Of a DNA stretch of 64,000 nucleotides, positions 17,123 through 25,790 are shown piece after piece. Origin of the DNA: Actinokineospora globicatena (GTDB lineage: Bacteria > Actinomycetota > Actinomycetes > Mycobacteriales > Pseudonocardiaceae). How positions within the stretch are numbered: position 1 is the first letter of the stretch; each line of letters opens with the position of its first letter. The stretch spans positions 682,001 to 746,000 of the forward strand of contig NZ_JAMTCR010000004.1 in assembly GCF_024171945.1 (NCBI RefSeq). Reading direction: 5' to 3'. The notes under the pieces were generated by a model. That model saw only the letters and a list, made by a program, of their open reading frames with translations. It had not been told where the DNA came from and searched no databases. The translations under genes were made by a program, and so were the position numbers.

Positions 17123-17584
17123 GTGACCACACCAGCCGTCGAGTCCGACCTGGGCTGGGCACTGGGCGCGGTCTTCCGCGGCTACGTGCGCTCGGCCGAG
17201 AAGGTCCTCGCGCACCTGCCCGGCGGCCCGCGCGGGTTCCAGGTCCTCACCAGCGCCACCACGGGCGAGCCGTGCAGCCAGCAGACCCTGGCCCGGCACC
17301 TCGGCGTCGACAAGACCGTCATGACCTACCTGATCGACGACCTCGAACGCGCGGGCCTCGTCGAGCGCCGCCCCGACCCGGCCGACCGCCGCGCCCGCCT
17401 GCTCTCCGCCACCGCCGCGGGCCGCGCCCACCTCGCCGAAACCGCCGCCGCCCTCCGCCGCGTCGAGGACGAGATCCTCGCCCCCCTCGCCCCCGCCGAA
17501 CGCGACCTCCTGCGCGACCTCCTCCGCAAACTCGCCACCCGCCAGGAACCCGGCTCACCCTGTGAGTTCGCCAGCCCTTGCTAG
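17123..17584 (+). CDS. MarR-family transcriptional regulator
   Basis: A 153-aa winged-helix regulator. Recognition helix: SQQTLARHLGVDKTVMTYLI. Wing: LVERRPDPADRRARLLSAT. Flanking helices serve dimerisation, and a C-terminal ending SPCEFASPC holds two cysteines that could be redox-sensitive. A TACGAT hexamer ends 6 bases before the GTG at 17123, which fits a leaderless mRNA and favours this start over the GTG at 17120 or an upstream frame. Divergent from azoR, which it probably represses; oxidants or quinones would be natural inducers, but this is inference. Confidence 0.85.
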   Translation: MTTPAVESDLGWALGAVFRGYVRSAEKVLAHLPGGPRGFQVLTSATTGEPCSQQTLARHLGVDKTVMTYLIDDLERAGLVERRPDPADRRARLLSATAAGRAHLAETAAALRRVEDEILAPLAPAERDLLRDLLRKLATRQEPGSPCEFASPC

Positions 17585-17586
17585 CC

Positions 17587-17763
17587 CTGTCCACTGTGGA
17601 CAGTTTCGCGGCTTGACGTCGACTAGATGATCACCCGCCGGACGACTTCGGTCCGCGCGACTTCCCTTTTGTGGGCGCTTATGCTTTCTACCAGGCGATC
17701 CCCGATCCCGTGGGCGTTGAAATCCCCTCTTCTGGGTGACAGAAGTTATCCACATGTGGATCA
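17587..17763. other. Two palindromes with DnaA-box-like sequences
   Basis: After the marR stop, CTGTCCACTGTGGACAG (17587-17603) is a 17-base palindrome. At 17746-17763 TTATCCACA, a perfect DnaA-box sequence, faces TGTGGATCA, forming a 14-bp palindrome ATCCACATGTGGAT. The first may act as a marR terminator. The second may be a chance or titrating DnaA site. No dnaA or dnaN gene is near, so this is not oriC. Confidence 0.35.
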
Positions 17764-17902
17764 CCGCGACCCCCGTTTCAAGATCCACTGTCGGGGGGTG
17801 CCGGTAGAGTGGGACCTGGGACGCCCCCCGGAGAGGGTGGGGGCCGGGCTGGGGCGGGACCGCGTGCGCGCGCGAAGCGGCCGGGTGGGGTTGCCTGGGG
17901 CA

Positions 17903-18150
17903 GGTGGCGCTACCGGGGCGCGGTGGGCCTACCCGGGTTGGGCGGCGTTAAGGGATCGCGGTGGGACTAACTCGGGCAGGTGGCGCTAGCCGGTGGCGGT
18001 GGATCTGCCAGGAGTAGGCGGCGCTAAAGGATCGCGGTAGGTCTGCCTGGGGGTGGGCAGAGCCCAGGATCGCGGTGGGCAGGCCAAGGGTTGCGGTGGG
18101 CTTGTCTCGTTTGGGCAGCGCGAGGGATTGCGTTGGGTCTGCTTGGGACG
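17903..18150. repeat. Degenerate 38-bp tandem repeat array (about 6.5 units)
   Basis: Units start at 17903, 17941, 17979, 18017, 18055 and 18113, with a shortened pair at about 18055-18112. Four consecutive units are exactly 38 bases. A typical unit begins GG(C/T)GGCGCTAA, continues GGATCGCGGTGGG, and ends CTGCCTGGGGGT. A weaker copy may precede 17903. The period is not a multiple of 3 and no plausible gene covers it. The whole 17585-18236 gap between marR and the MFS gene contains only this array and the palindromes. It resembles a mini-satellite (VNTR/MIRU-like) rather than CRISPR, as there are no spacers. Confidence 0.75.
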
Positions 18151-18236
18151 GTCGGGCTCCGCGGGTTGTGGAGCCCTTGCCGAAGTGCGGCTTTGCGCCA
18201 GTGGGTGCCCCAGATGTGGGCGCGGGGAGATGCGGG

Positions 18237-19466
18237 TTAGGCGACGGCTGGGGTCGGGGAGCGGGTCAGGGATCTGATGCTGGGGACCAGTGCCGCGCCG
18301 AGGATGGCTAGGGCGGTGAGGGTGGCCAGGGCTGTGAGGGTGGTGGCCGTGCCGAACTGGGTGGCGAGGGGGCCCACGGCGATCTCGCCCAGGGGGATGG
18401 CCAGGAAGGAGCCGACGGCGTCGTAGGAGTAGACGCGGGCTAGGCGGTCTTGGGGGATGTTCTCCTGGAGGGAGACGTCCCAGGCGATGGCGAACTGCTC
18501 GGTCGCGATGCCGCCGACGAACATGGCGATGAGCATGGGGATGACCGCGGGGGCGTGTGCCAGGACGAGCAGGGGCACGGCCTCGAGGACGATCAGGGCG
18601 GTGCCGAAGAGCAGGGCGCGGCGGGGTTGCCAGCGGCTGGCGATGATGGCGCCGAAGAGGGCGCCGAGGGTTTGCGCGCCGAGGATGAAGCCCCACGCGA
18701 GCCTGCCGAAGGTGGCGTCGGCGATCGACGGGCCGAGGACCTGCAGGCCGCCGATGACCGCGGCGTTGACCACCATGAACGCCAGCACGATGGTCCACAC
18801 CCAGGTGCGGGCGGTGAACTCGCTCCAGCCCGCGCGCAGGTCGGCGAGCGGGCGGGTGGGTTCGGTGGCGGCGATCTCCGGGGCGCGGACCCTGGCGTAG
18901 CAGAACGACGCGACCAGGAACACGACCGCGGTGGTGGCCATCGCCCAGCCGGGACCGGCGAGCGCGGCCAGCATGCCGCCCAGGGACGAGCCGCCGATCA
19001 GGGCCGCGTTGATGCCGATCCGGACCACGGCGTTGGCCTGGCGGATCATCGCGGGCGGCACGGTCTGCGGGGTCAGCGCCCCCGCCGCGGGCAACGAGAC
19101 CGCGGCGACGGCGCCGTTGACCACGCTGAGCACGACCAGCAGCGGGACCGTGGCGAACCCGAGCAGCACCGACAGCGCCGTCGCCGCCTGGGAGACGGCC
19201 GCGGCCAGGCTCGCGCCCTGCAGGATGACCCCGCGGGGAAGTCGGTCGGCCAGGACCCCGCCCATGAGCAGCAGCAGCACGGTCGCGATGGACCGCGCGC
19301 CGACCACCAGGCCCAGCGCCACCACCGACCCGGTCAGGTCGAGCACGGCGAACGCCAGCGCGACCGGCGCGACGGCGTTGCCGATGTAGGTGGTCACCCG
19401 GCCGATGGCCAGCCTGCGGAACAGCGGCACGCGCAGCGGGGCGAGGATCCCGGCCGACCCGGTCAA
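18237..19466 (-). CDS. MFS transporter (EntS/MFS_3-like)
   Basis: A 409-aa protein with about 12 membrane helices. The N-terminal motif FRRLAIGRVTTYIGNAVAPV and the loop GGVLADRLPRGVI (motif A-like between helices 2 and 3) mark the MFS_3 group of drug or siderophore exporters. The start was set at TTG 19466, which overlaps the TGA of the ArsR-type gene, because the upstream frame is coding for that regulator in another phase. Co-transcribed with and presumably regulated by it. The substrate is unknown. Confidence 0.8.
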   Translation of the reverse strand: MTGSAGILAPLRVPLFRRLAIGRVTTYIGNAVAPVALAFAVLDLTGSVVALGLVVGARSIATVLLLLMGGVLADRLPRGVILQGASLAAAVSQAATALSVLLGFATVPLLVVLSVVNGAVAAVSLPAAGALTPQTVPPAMIRQANAVVRIGINAALIGGSSLGGMLAALAGPGWAMATTAVVFLVASFCYARVRAPEIAATEPTRPLADLRAGWSEFTARTWVWTIVLAFMVVNAAVIGGLQVLGPSIADATFGRLAWGFILGAQTLGALFGAIIASRWQPRRALLFGTALIVLEAVPLLVLAHAPAVIPMLIAMFVGGIATEQFAIAWDVSLQENIPQDRLARVYSYDAVGSFLAIPLGEIAVGPLATQFGTATTLTALATLTALAILGAALVPSIRSLTRSPTPAVA

Positions 19467-19990
19467 CAGCGGTCCATCTCGAACATCGAGATCGTGGTGC
19501 TGACCCGGACGGTGCCCGGGGTCATCGGCGGTTGGGCGGCGTCGCGCAGGCGCAGGCTCAGCTCCCGCGCGTGCGCCACCATGTCCTGCCAGACCTGCGG
19601 GTCCACCCACAGCTCCGCGTCGGTGACGGTCTCGGCCGAGGTGCCCTGCTTGCGCCGCGCGGTCCGCACCCCCAACCCGGCGGCCAGCGCCTCGGCCAGC
19701 AGCTGGTCGGAGTCACCCGGCTCGCGCGGCGCGGCGACCGCGGGCGGGATGTGCCGGTACCGCTTGGCGATGCCGCCGCGGATCGGGACCTCCTCCACGA
19801 TCTCCACCAAGCCCGCGTCGGCGAGCTTGCGCAGGTGGTAGCTGATGTTCGGTTGGCTGTCGCCGAGCTCCCTGGCCACCTCGGCCGCGCTCATCGCGCG
19901 ATCGGTGACCAGCGACAGGATGCGCATCCGCAGCGGGTGCGCGAGCGCGCGCATCCCGTGCAGGGTCGATCGTGTGTCCCCCATGTCCAT
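19463..19990 (-). CDS. ArsR-type (HTH_20) transcriptional regulator
   Basis: A 175-aa winged-helix regulator. The DNA-binding part comprises ALAHPLRMRILSLVTDRAM, AAEVARELGDSQPNISYHL and KLADAGLVEIV. There is no metal-binding CxC; instead a C-terminal helical domain of about 80 residues follows, as in the HTH_20 regulators that control efflux pumps. It is first in an operon with the MFS exporter. Possible start codons are ATG 19990 and ATG 19984. Confidence 0.85.
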   Translation of the reverse strand: MDMGDTRSTLHGMRALAHPLRMRILSLVTDRAMSAAEVARELGDSQPNISYHLRKLADAGLVEIVEEVPIRGGIAKRYRHIPPAVAAPREPGDSDQLLAEALAAGLGVRTARRKQGTSAETVTDAELWVDPQVWQDMVAHARELSLRLRDAAQPPMTPGTVRVSTTISMFEMDRC

Positions 19991-20079
19991 ACAGCGAGTT
20001 TCTGAATGCGGACCGACTGTGTCAAATGACTATGGTGCGGTCGTGCCGGTGCCGCCGCGGCTGGGAGCGCTACCCACCG

Positions 20080-20244
20080 CTAGCTGGTGCGGGCCCGGCG
20101 CCGCCCGCCCTGGCTGGGCTTCGGTGCGGGGGTGCCCTCCGGCGGGGTCGCGCCCTGTTGCGCCTCCGCGGCCGCCGCGCCCTCGGTCATCTCGCGCAAC
20201 AGCTCGTCGAAGATCGGCGTCGACATCGCGCCCTGGTTGGCCAT
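20080..20244 (-). CDS. 54-aa hypothetical protein
   Basis: A short gene: ATG at 20244 with AGGGAG 8 bases upstream, TAG at 20080-20082. The protein starts MANQGAMSTPIFDELLREMT, a probable amphipathic helix, continues with an Ala/Gln/Pro-rich middle, and ends with a basic GRRRARTS tail. It could bind RNA, DNA or a partner protein. Codon third positions are GC-rich as in neighbours. No function is known to me. Confidence 0.55.
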   Translation of the reverse strand: MANQGAMSTPIFDELLREMTEGAAAAEAQQGATPPEGTPAPKPSQGGRRRARTS

Positions 20245-20372
20245 CCGCAGTCTCCCTCGCTACCTGGCTTGCCGAGGAACCTACCCCGCGCCCCGCCGTG
20301 CCCCGGTGATCACGACGCCACACGATCGGGGGAAGTGTGCCCGTGGGTTACCGGCGAGTAGTGTCACCCGGT

Positions 20373-21191
20373 ATGACGCTGCTGTCGGTGGGGGTCGACG
20401 TGTCCGACCACGTGGCCGAGGTGACCCTGCTCGGACCGGGCAAGGGCAACGCGATGGGGCCGGACCTCTGGCGGGAACTGCCGGTCGTGTTCGGCGAGCT
20501 GGACGCCGACCCGGAGGTGCGCGCGGTCGTGCTGACCGGTAGTGGCGCCCACTTCTCCTACGGGCTCGACCTGCCCGCGATGATGCCGACCTGGGGCGAG
20601 GTGCTCGCCGAGGGTGCCCTGGCCGCGCCGCGCACCCGGTTCCTGGCGGAGATCCGCGCGCTCCAAGGCGCCGTGACGGCCGTGGCCACCTGCCGCAAGC
20701 CGGTGGTCGCGGCCATCAGCGGCTGGTGCATCGGCGCCGGGCTCGACGTCATCGCCGCCGCCGACATCCGGGTGGCCAGCGCGGACGCCCGGTTCAGCCT
20801 GCGCGAGGTGAAGGTCGCTATCGTCGCCGACCTGGGCAGCCTCCAGCGGCTCGTCGGCGTCATCGGCGAGGGGCACCTGCGCGAGCTGGCGCTCACCGGT
20901 AAGGACATCGATGCCGAGCGCGCGCTCCGGATCGGGCTCGTGAACGACGTGTTCCCGGACCAAGAGGCCGCGCTCGCCTCCGCGCGCACCACGGCGGCCG
21001 AGATCGCCGCGAACCCGCCGCTGGCCGTGCAGGGCACCAAGGACGTGCTCGGCCACGAACGGGAGCGCCGGGTCGCCGACGGCCTGCGCTACGTCGCCGC
21101 GTGGAACGCCGCGTTCCTGCCGAGCAAGGACCTGGGCGAGGCCGTCCAGGCCTTCCTGGAGCGCAGGCCGCCGGAGTTCACCGGCCAGTAG
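20373..21191 (+). CDS. Crotonase-family enzyme, probable dienoyl-CoA isomerase
   Basis: A 272-aa enoyl-CoA hydratase/isomerase-fold protein. The oxyanion-hole segments are GSGAHFSYGLDL and AISGWCIGAGLDVIAAADIR. SLREVKVAIVADLGSLQRL resembles the Glu and Asp pair of delta(3,5)-delta(2,4)-dienoyl-CoA isomerase (ECH1), rather than the two glutamates of a hydratase. It probably serves beta-oxidation of unsaturated acyl-CoAs. The ATG at 20373 follows a TAGTGT hexamer by 8 bases, a leaderless pattern. An acyl-CoA synthetase follows in the same direction after 65 bases. Confidence 0.8.
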   Translation: MTLLSVGVDVSDHVAEVTLLGPGKGNAMGPDLWRELPVVFGELDADPEVRAVVLTGSGAHFSYGLDLPAMMPTWGEVLAEGALAAPRTRFLAEIRALQGAVTAVATCRKPVVAAISGWCIGAGLDVIAAADIRVASADARFSLREVKVAIVADLGSLQRLVGVIGEGHLRELALTGKDIDAERALRIGLVNDVFPDQEAALASARTTAAEIAANPPLAVQGTKDVLGHERERRVADGLRYVAAWNAAFLPSKDLGEAVQAFLERRPPEFTGQ

Positions 21192-21256
21192 CGCTGCTGG
21201 CCATCGCGCCGCGCCTGCGGCAGGCTCGGGGCCAGCCGACCACAGGAGGAGCCGCC

Positions 21257-22954
21257 GTGACCGCGAGCTTCCGCGCTGCCCGGGATTTCCTGCTCGACCA
21301 CCGCGAGGACTACGACGCCGCCCGCTCGGGGTTCGCCTGGCCCAGGCCAGCCGAGTTCAACTGGGCGCTGGACTGGTTCGACGTGGTCGCCGCCGACGGC
21401 CCCACCGCCGACCGGCTGGCGCTGTGGATCGTCGAGGAGGACGGGACCGAGCGGAAGTGGACCTTCGCCGAGCTGTCGCGCCGGTCCGCCCAGGTCGCGG
21501 CCTGTCTGCGCGCGCGGGGGGTGGCGCGCGGCGACCGGCTCGTGCTCATGCTCGGCAACCAGGGCGAGCTGTGGGAGACGATCCTGGCCGCGATCAAGCT
21601 GGGCGCGGTCGTCATCCCGGCGTCCACCCTGCTCGGCCCGGCCGACCTGCGGGACCGGATCGACCGCGGCGGCGCCCGGCACGTCGTGGTCCGCTCGGCT
21701 GACGCAGCGAAGTTCGACGACGTCCCGGGCGGCTACACGCGGATCGCGGTAGGAGAACCGGTCGACGGTTGCCTTAACTACGCCGACTCAGCTGACGCGC
21801 CAACGGACTTCATGCCCGATAGTCCTACGAAGTCCGATGACACCCTCTTGCTCTACTTCACCTCTGGCACTACCGCGCAGCCCAAGCTGGTAGAGCACAG
21901 CCACCTCTCTTACCCCGTCGGACATCTGTCCACGATGTACTGGATCGGGTTAGAGCCGGGGGATGTGCACCTCAACATTTCGTCGCCCGGGTGGGCCAAG
22001 CACGCCTGGAGCAACGTGTTCGCCCCGTGGAACGCCGAGGCCACGGTGTTCATCTACAACTACACGCGGTTCGACGCCGCGGCGCTCATGGCCCAGATGG
22101 ACCGCTGCGGGGTCACCAGCTTCTGCGCCCCGCCGACGGTGTGGCGGATGCTGATCCAGTCCGACCTCACCCGGCTCGAGACCCCGCCCACCAAGGTCGT
22201 CGGCGCTGGCGAGCCGCTCAACCCCGAGGTCATCGAGCAGGTCTCGCGCGCGTGGGGCGTGACCATCCGCGACGGGTTCGGCCAGACCGAGACCAGCGTG
22301 CAGGTCGCCAACACCCCCGGTCAGCCGGTGAAGCCGGGATCCATGGGCAGGCCGCTGCCCGGCTTCACCATCGACCTGGTCGACCCGGCCACCGGCGAGC
22401 CCGGCGACGAGGGCGAGATCTGCGTCGCGCTCGCCGACCGGCCCGTGGGCCTGATGACCGGTTACGCCAACGACGGCGACCGCACCGCCGACGCCATGCG
22501 CGATGGCCGCTACCACACCGGCGACGTCGGATCGCGAGACGCGGACGGTTACATCACCTACGTAGGCCGCGCTGACGACGTGTTCAAGGCCTCTGACTAC
22601 AGGATCTCCCCGTTCGAACTGGAGAGCGTCCTCATCGAGCACCCCGCGGTGGCCGAGGCCGCCGTCGTCCCCTCGCCGGACCCCATCCGCCTCGCGGTCC
22701 CCAAGGCCTACGTGGTGCTCGCCGCGGGCCATGGACCGGACGCCGACACCGCCCGGTCCATCCTGGCCTTCGCGCGCGAGCACCTCGCCCCGTACAAGCG
22801 GATCCGGCGCCTGGAGTTCGCCGACCTGCCCAAGACCATCTCCGGCAAGATCCGCCGGGTCGAGCTGCGCGGCCGCGAGCACGAGATCCGCGGCGGCGGC
22901 GCGAGCCCGGCGGGGGAGTTCACCGAGGACGACTTCCCCGAGCTACGCGGTTAG
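21257..22954 (+). CDS. Acyl-CoA synthetase (AMP-forming, ACSM-like)
   Basis: A 565-aa ANL-superfamily ligase that activates a carboxylic acid with ATP and CoA. Visible motifs are the P-loop-like YFTSGTTAQPKLVEHSH, DGFGQTETS, the hinge YHTGDVGSRDADGYITYVGR, and the C-terminal catalytic lysine in PKTISGKIRRVELR. Similarity in layout to medium-chain (ACSM) enzymes suggests an aliphatic or aromatic acid substrate. GTG 21257 has AGGAGG upstream. It probably works with the crotonase before it. The stretch 21.75-21.96 kb has unusually A/T-rich third positions. The end overlaps the converging methyltransferase by 12 bases. Confidence 0.88.
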   Translation: MTASFRAARDFLLDHREDYDAARSGFAWPRPAEFNWALDWFDVVAADGPTADRLALWIVEEDGTERKWTFAELSRRSAQVAACLRARGVARGDRLVLMLGNQGELWETILAAIKLGAVVIPASTLLGPADLRDRIDRGGARHVVVRSADAAKFDDVPGGYTRIAVGEPVDGCLNYADSADAPTDFMPDSPTKSDDTLLLYFTSGTTAQPKLVEHSHLSYPVGHLSTMYWIGLEPGDVHLNISSPGWAKHAWSNVFAPWNAEATVFIYNYTRFDAAALMAQMDRCGVTSFCAPPTVWRMLIQSDLTRLETPPTKVVGAGEPLNPEVIEQVSRAWGVTIRDGFGQTETSVQVANTPGQPVKPGSMGRPLPGFTIDLVDPATGEPGDEGEICVALADRPVGLMTGYANDGDRTADAMRDGRYHTGDVGSRDADGYITYVGRADDVFKASDYRISPFELESVLIEHPAVAEAAVVPSPDPIRLAVPKAYVVLAAGHGPDADTARSILAFAREHLAPYKRIRRLEFADLPKTISGKIRRVELRGREHEIRGGGASPAGEFTEDDFPELRG

Positions 22955-23608
22955 CCGCACACGGAGCACGTTGTCGCTGCGGGTGCCCTCGACGCCCTCC
23001 GGGCTGGTCGACGGCCGGTGCACGACGTCCTGCAGCTCGACCACCCAGCGGTCGTCGAGCCGCAGCGACGCCAGCACCTGGTCGGTGGTGGGGAAGTGGT
23101 AGTCGTGCTTGGGCTCAGCCATCCACGTCGGCCAGCCGAAGTGCCCGACGACCAGCAGCACACCGCCCGGGGCCACCGCGCCTGCCGCCTGGCGCAGCGC
23201 CTGCTCCCGCTCACCGGCCTGCTCGACGGGGGAGTGGAAGTACTGCGCGCTGACCAGGTCGAACCGGCCCTCGGGGAACGACGTGGCGAGGTCGTGGCGC
23301 TCGAAGGTGATCGCGTCGGTCACCCCGCGCTCGGCGGCGAGCTGGGCGGCGCGCGCCAGGGCGGTCGTGGACACGTCCACCCCGGTCACCTTCCACCCGC
23401 GCTCGGCCAGCCACACGGCGTCGCCGCCCTCGGCGCACCCGAGGTCGAGCACGGTGCCGGGCGGGAGGTCGCTCGCCTCGCGGACGAGCAGGTCGTTGGG
23501 CTTGCCCGACCAGATCTGGTCGCGTTCGGAGTAGAAGGTCTCCCAGAACTCGGCCGCGGGAACCGCGGCGGTCTCGGTCGCGTGCCGGTGCGCGTGGGTC
23601 TCAGTCAT
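22943..23608 (-). CDS. SAM-dependent methyltransferase (TehB/thiol-type)
   Basis: A 221-aa class I methyltransferase. AEFWETFYSERDQIWSGKPN at the N-terminus is typical of TehB/thiopurine-type enzymes. Motif I is VLDLGCAEGGDAVWLAERG, the acidic loop is VTGVDVSTTAL, and the post-motif is FDLVSAQYFHSP. The His-rich N-terminus (ETHAHRHATE) may be unstructured. ATG 23608 was chosen; residues encoded upstream look non-coding. The substrate is unknown, perhaps a small thiol or metalloid. Confidence 0.8.
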   Translation of the reverse strand: MTETHAHRHATETAAVPAAEFWETFYSERDQIWSGKPNDLLVREASDLPPGTVLDLGCAEGGDAVWLAERGWKVTGVDVSTTALARAAQLAAERGVTDAITFERHDLATSFPEGRFDLVSAQYFHSPVEQAGEREQALRQAAGAVAPGGVLLVVGHFGWPTWMAEPKHDYHFPTTDQVLASLRLDDRWVVELQDVVHRPSTSPEGVEGTRSDNVLRVRLTA

Positions 23609-23645
23609 GGGCCGATGATGCGCGCGCCCCGGCGACGACGGCGAT

Positions 23646-25034
23646 TTATGTTGCCGGAACAGCAACAAGGACGCCCGGGTTGAGCAGTCCACCCGGGTCC
23701 CAGGCCAGCTTGACCGCCCGGTAGAGGGCGCGTTCGACGGGGGAGCGGGTCAACTCCAGCCAGCGCGCCTTGGCCACGCCGACGCCGTGTTCGGCCGAGA
23801 TGGTCCCGTCCCTGGCCGCCGCCGCGCGCAGCACTCGGTCGGTCAGTTCATCCTCCGCGTCACCCGCGCCGACCACGTTCACGTGGTAGTTGCCCTCGGC
23901 TAGATGTCCGAACAGGACAAGAGTGGCCGATGGCGCTACCTCGGTGACGATCGAACGCACCTCTTGCTCGAACTCGGCCGCGAGCGCGGTCGGCACACCT
24001 ACGTCCAACTTCAGCGGTGGACCCAACGCGTTGATCGCCTCGGCATGTGCCTCGCGGTGTGTCCACAGTGTCCTGCGCGACGACTCGTCTACCGCAAGAG
24101 CGGAATTCCTCAGCCCTGGCAGCGTTTCCACTACCTCGCCCAACGCCTCCGTCGGGTCTACATCCGCCGTGCACTCCACGAGCAAATACACCTCGTACGA
24201 CTCGGCGAACGGTGGCGCTATCTGTCGATGCGCGCAGACGAGCTTTAGGCCAGCGTCGTAGTAGACCTCGGCGGAGGTGAGAGAGGGCAGAACGCGAAGC
24301 GCGCCGATCGCCGCAACGGCATCTTCTGTTCGGTCAAATGCCAATGTGGCTGTCGCTCGTTCGGCAAACGCGGGAATCAGACGCAACCGTGCGGCGGTCA
24401 CCACGGCGAGTGTTCCCTCGCTGCCCACGAGTGACCCCGCTAGGTCATACCCCGTGCTGTCCTTGGGAAGTCCGACAGCCCTGCCGACCACATCGCCGTT
24501 GGCCAAGACAGCCTCGACATCCACAACCTGGTCGCGCATAGAACCCCACCGCAGGACCCGCAGACCGCCCGCGTTGGTCGCTACCAACCCACCGACAGTC
24601 GCGCTGCCTCTAGACGCGATGTTGATCGCGAAGTCCAAACCCGCCTCGGCTGCGTGAGCCGTAAGAGCCGACAGCGTCACCCCCGCCCCAGCTGTCACCT
24701 GACGTGTCACTGGATCTACCGGGCTCAGGTAGGTCAATCGGGTCAAGCTCAGTACAACCTCGCCCCGGTAAGGGATTCCGCCACCAACCAGCCCGGTGTT
24801 ACCGCCCTGCGGCACCACCGCGATGCCCAACTCGTGGCACACCTTGAGCACGCCGGAGACCTCGTCGCGGTCGGCCGGTCGCACCACGAGCCGCGCGGAC
24901 CCGGTGAACCTCCCGGTCCAATCCGTCGCGAACCCCGCCACCACATCGGGATCGGTCAGGACGTGCCCCGCCCCGACCACATCGATGAGCCGATCGATGA
25001 GCCGGTCGACGACCTCACTGCTCGCAGCGCACAT
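23646..25034 (-). CDS. FAD-binding oxidase (D-2-hydroxyacid dehydrogenase type)
   Basis: A 462-aa flavoprotein of the GlcD/D-lactate dehydrogenase/D-2-hydroxyglutarate dehydrogenase family. The FAD_binding_4 domain shows VVPQGGNTGLVGGG, ASRGSATVGGLVATNAGG and GSLVGSEGTLAVVT. The C-terminal domain has the metal and substrate signatures HLAEGNYHVNV and ISAEHGVGVAKARWL. It oxidises a D-2-hydroxyacid and passes electrons to a carrier; the exact acid is not evident. The central 23.9-24.8 kb uses markedly less GC-biased codons than the ends. Confidence 0.87.
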   Translation of the reverse strand: MCAASSEVVDRLIDRLIDVVGAGHVLTDPDVVAGFATDWTGRFTGSARLVVRPADRDEVSGVLKVCHELGIAVVPQGGNTGLVGGGIPYRGEVVLSLTRLTYLSPVDPVTRQVTAGAGVTLSALTAHAAEAGLDFAINIASRGSATVGGLVATNAGGLRVLRWGSMRDQVVDVEAVLANGDVVGRAVGLPKDSTGYDLAGSLVGSEGTLAVVTAARLRLIPAFAERATATLAFDRTEDAVAAIGALRVLPSLTSAEVYYDAGLKLVCAHRQIAPPFAESYEVYLLVECTADVDPTEALGEVVETLPGLRNSALAVDESSRRTLWTHREAHAEAINALGPPLKLDVGVPTALAAEFEQEVRSIVTEVAPSATLVLFGHLAEGNYHVNVVGAGDAEDELTDRVLRAAAARDGTISAEHGVGVAKARWLELTRSPVERALYRAVKLAWDPGGLLNPGVLVAVPAT

Positions 25035-25092
25035 GGTTTGAATCGTCCCGGATGGGAACCCACTTCACGTACCCGAGTGGAAGGAAGTCGAC

Positions 25093-25650
25093 ATGGCAGC
25101 TCTGACCGACCGCACGATCGCGTTCCTCGTCGCGCCGGAGGGCATCGAGCAGGTAGAGCTGACTGAACCGTGGCAGGCGGTGGAACGCGCGGGTGGCAAG
25201 CCGGTGCTCGTGTCCACTGAGTCCGGTCACGTGCAGGCCTTCAACCACTTGGAGAAGGCCGACAAGTTCCCCGTGGACAAGACCGTGCGCGAAGCGGACG
25301 CCGCCGACTTCGACAGCCTCGTGCTGCCCGGCGGCGTGGCCAACCCGGACTTCCTGCGCACGGACGAGGACGCGGTGGCGTTCACCAAGTCGTTCTTCGA
25401 CTCCGGTAAGCCAGTGGCCGCCATCTGCCACGGCCCGTGGACGCTCGTCGAGGCGGATGTCGTGCGTGGCAGGAAGATGACATCGTGGCCGAGCCTGGCC
25501 ACGGACCTGCGCAACGCCGGTGCCGAGTGGGTCGACGAAGAGGTCGTCGTGGACACCGCCGGCGCCCCGCTCATCACCAGCCGCAACCCCGATGACCTGC
25601 CCGCCTTCTGCTCCGCGCTGATCAAGGCCGTCGCCGGGTCGCGGAACTGA
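25093..25650 (+). CDS. DJ-1/PfpI family protein (YhbO-like)
   Basis: A 185-aa protein of the type 1 glutamine-amidotransferase-like PfpI family. The nucleophile elbow AAICHGPW (Cys near residue 113) and the preceding SLVLPGGVANPDFLR are diagnostic. EGIEQVELTEPWQA holds the conserved acidic residue. Members act as deglycases/chaperones or cysteine peptidases in carbonyl and oxidative stress. GGAAGGAAG lies before the ATG. A complex hairpin follows the stop. It is monocistronic and divergent from the FAD oxidase. Confidence 0.9.
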   Translation: MAALTDRTIAFLVAPEGIEQVELTEPWQAVERAGGKPVLVSTESGHVQAFNHLEKADKFPVDKTVREADAADFDSLVLPGGVANPDFLRTDEDAVAFTKSFFDSGKPVAAICHGPWTLVEADVVRGRKMTSWPSLATDLRNAGAEWVDEEVVVDTAGAPLITSRNPDDLPAFCSALIKAVAGSRN

Positions 25651-25661
25651 ACGCAGAGCGG

Positions 25662-25705
25662 CCACCCCGCGCGCAAGCCGTTGGCTTAGCGCGATCACGG
25701 GGTGG
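25662..25705 (+). terminator. Compound hairpin after the DJ-1 gene
   Basis: Nested inverted pairs: CCACCCCG with CGGGGTGG, CGCGC with GCGCG, and AAGCC with GGCTT, closing a GTT loop, starting 12 bases after the stop. Confidence 0.7.
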
Positions 25706-25790
25706 GAACGCATCGATTCAGTTCGATTCGGCGGCCAAGAGAGCTAACACACACTGCCCGGCTGCCGACGTCCGGAGCGGAGGTAAGCCA

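Noticed and set aside
17746..17754. Replication origin
   Set aside because: Only one perfect DnaA box, no dnaA, dnaN or AT-rich stretch.
17903..18150. CRISPR array
   Set aside because: Repeats are contiguous with no unique spacers, and no cas genes are near.
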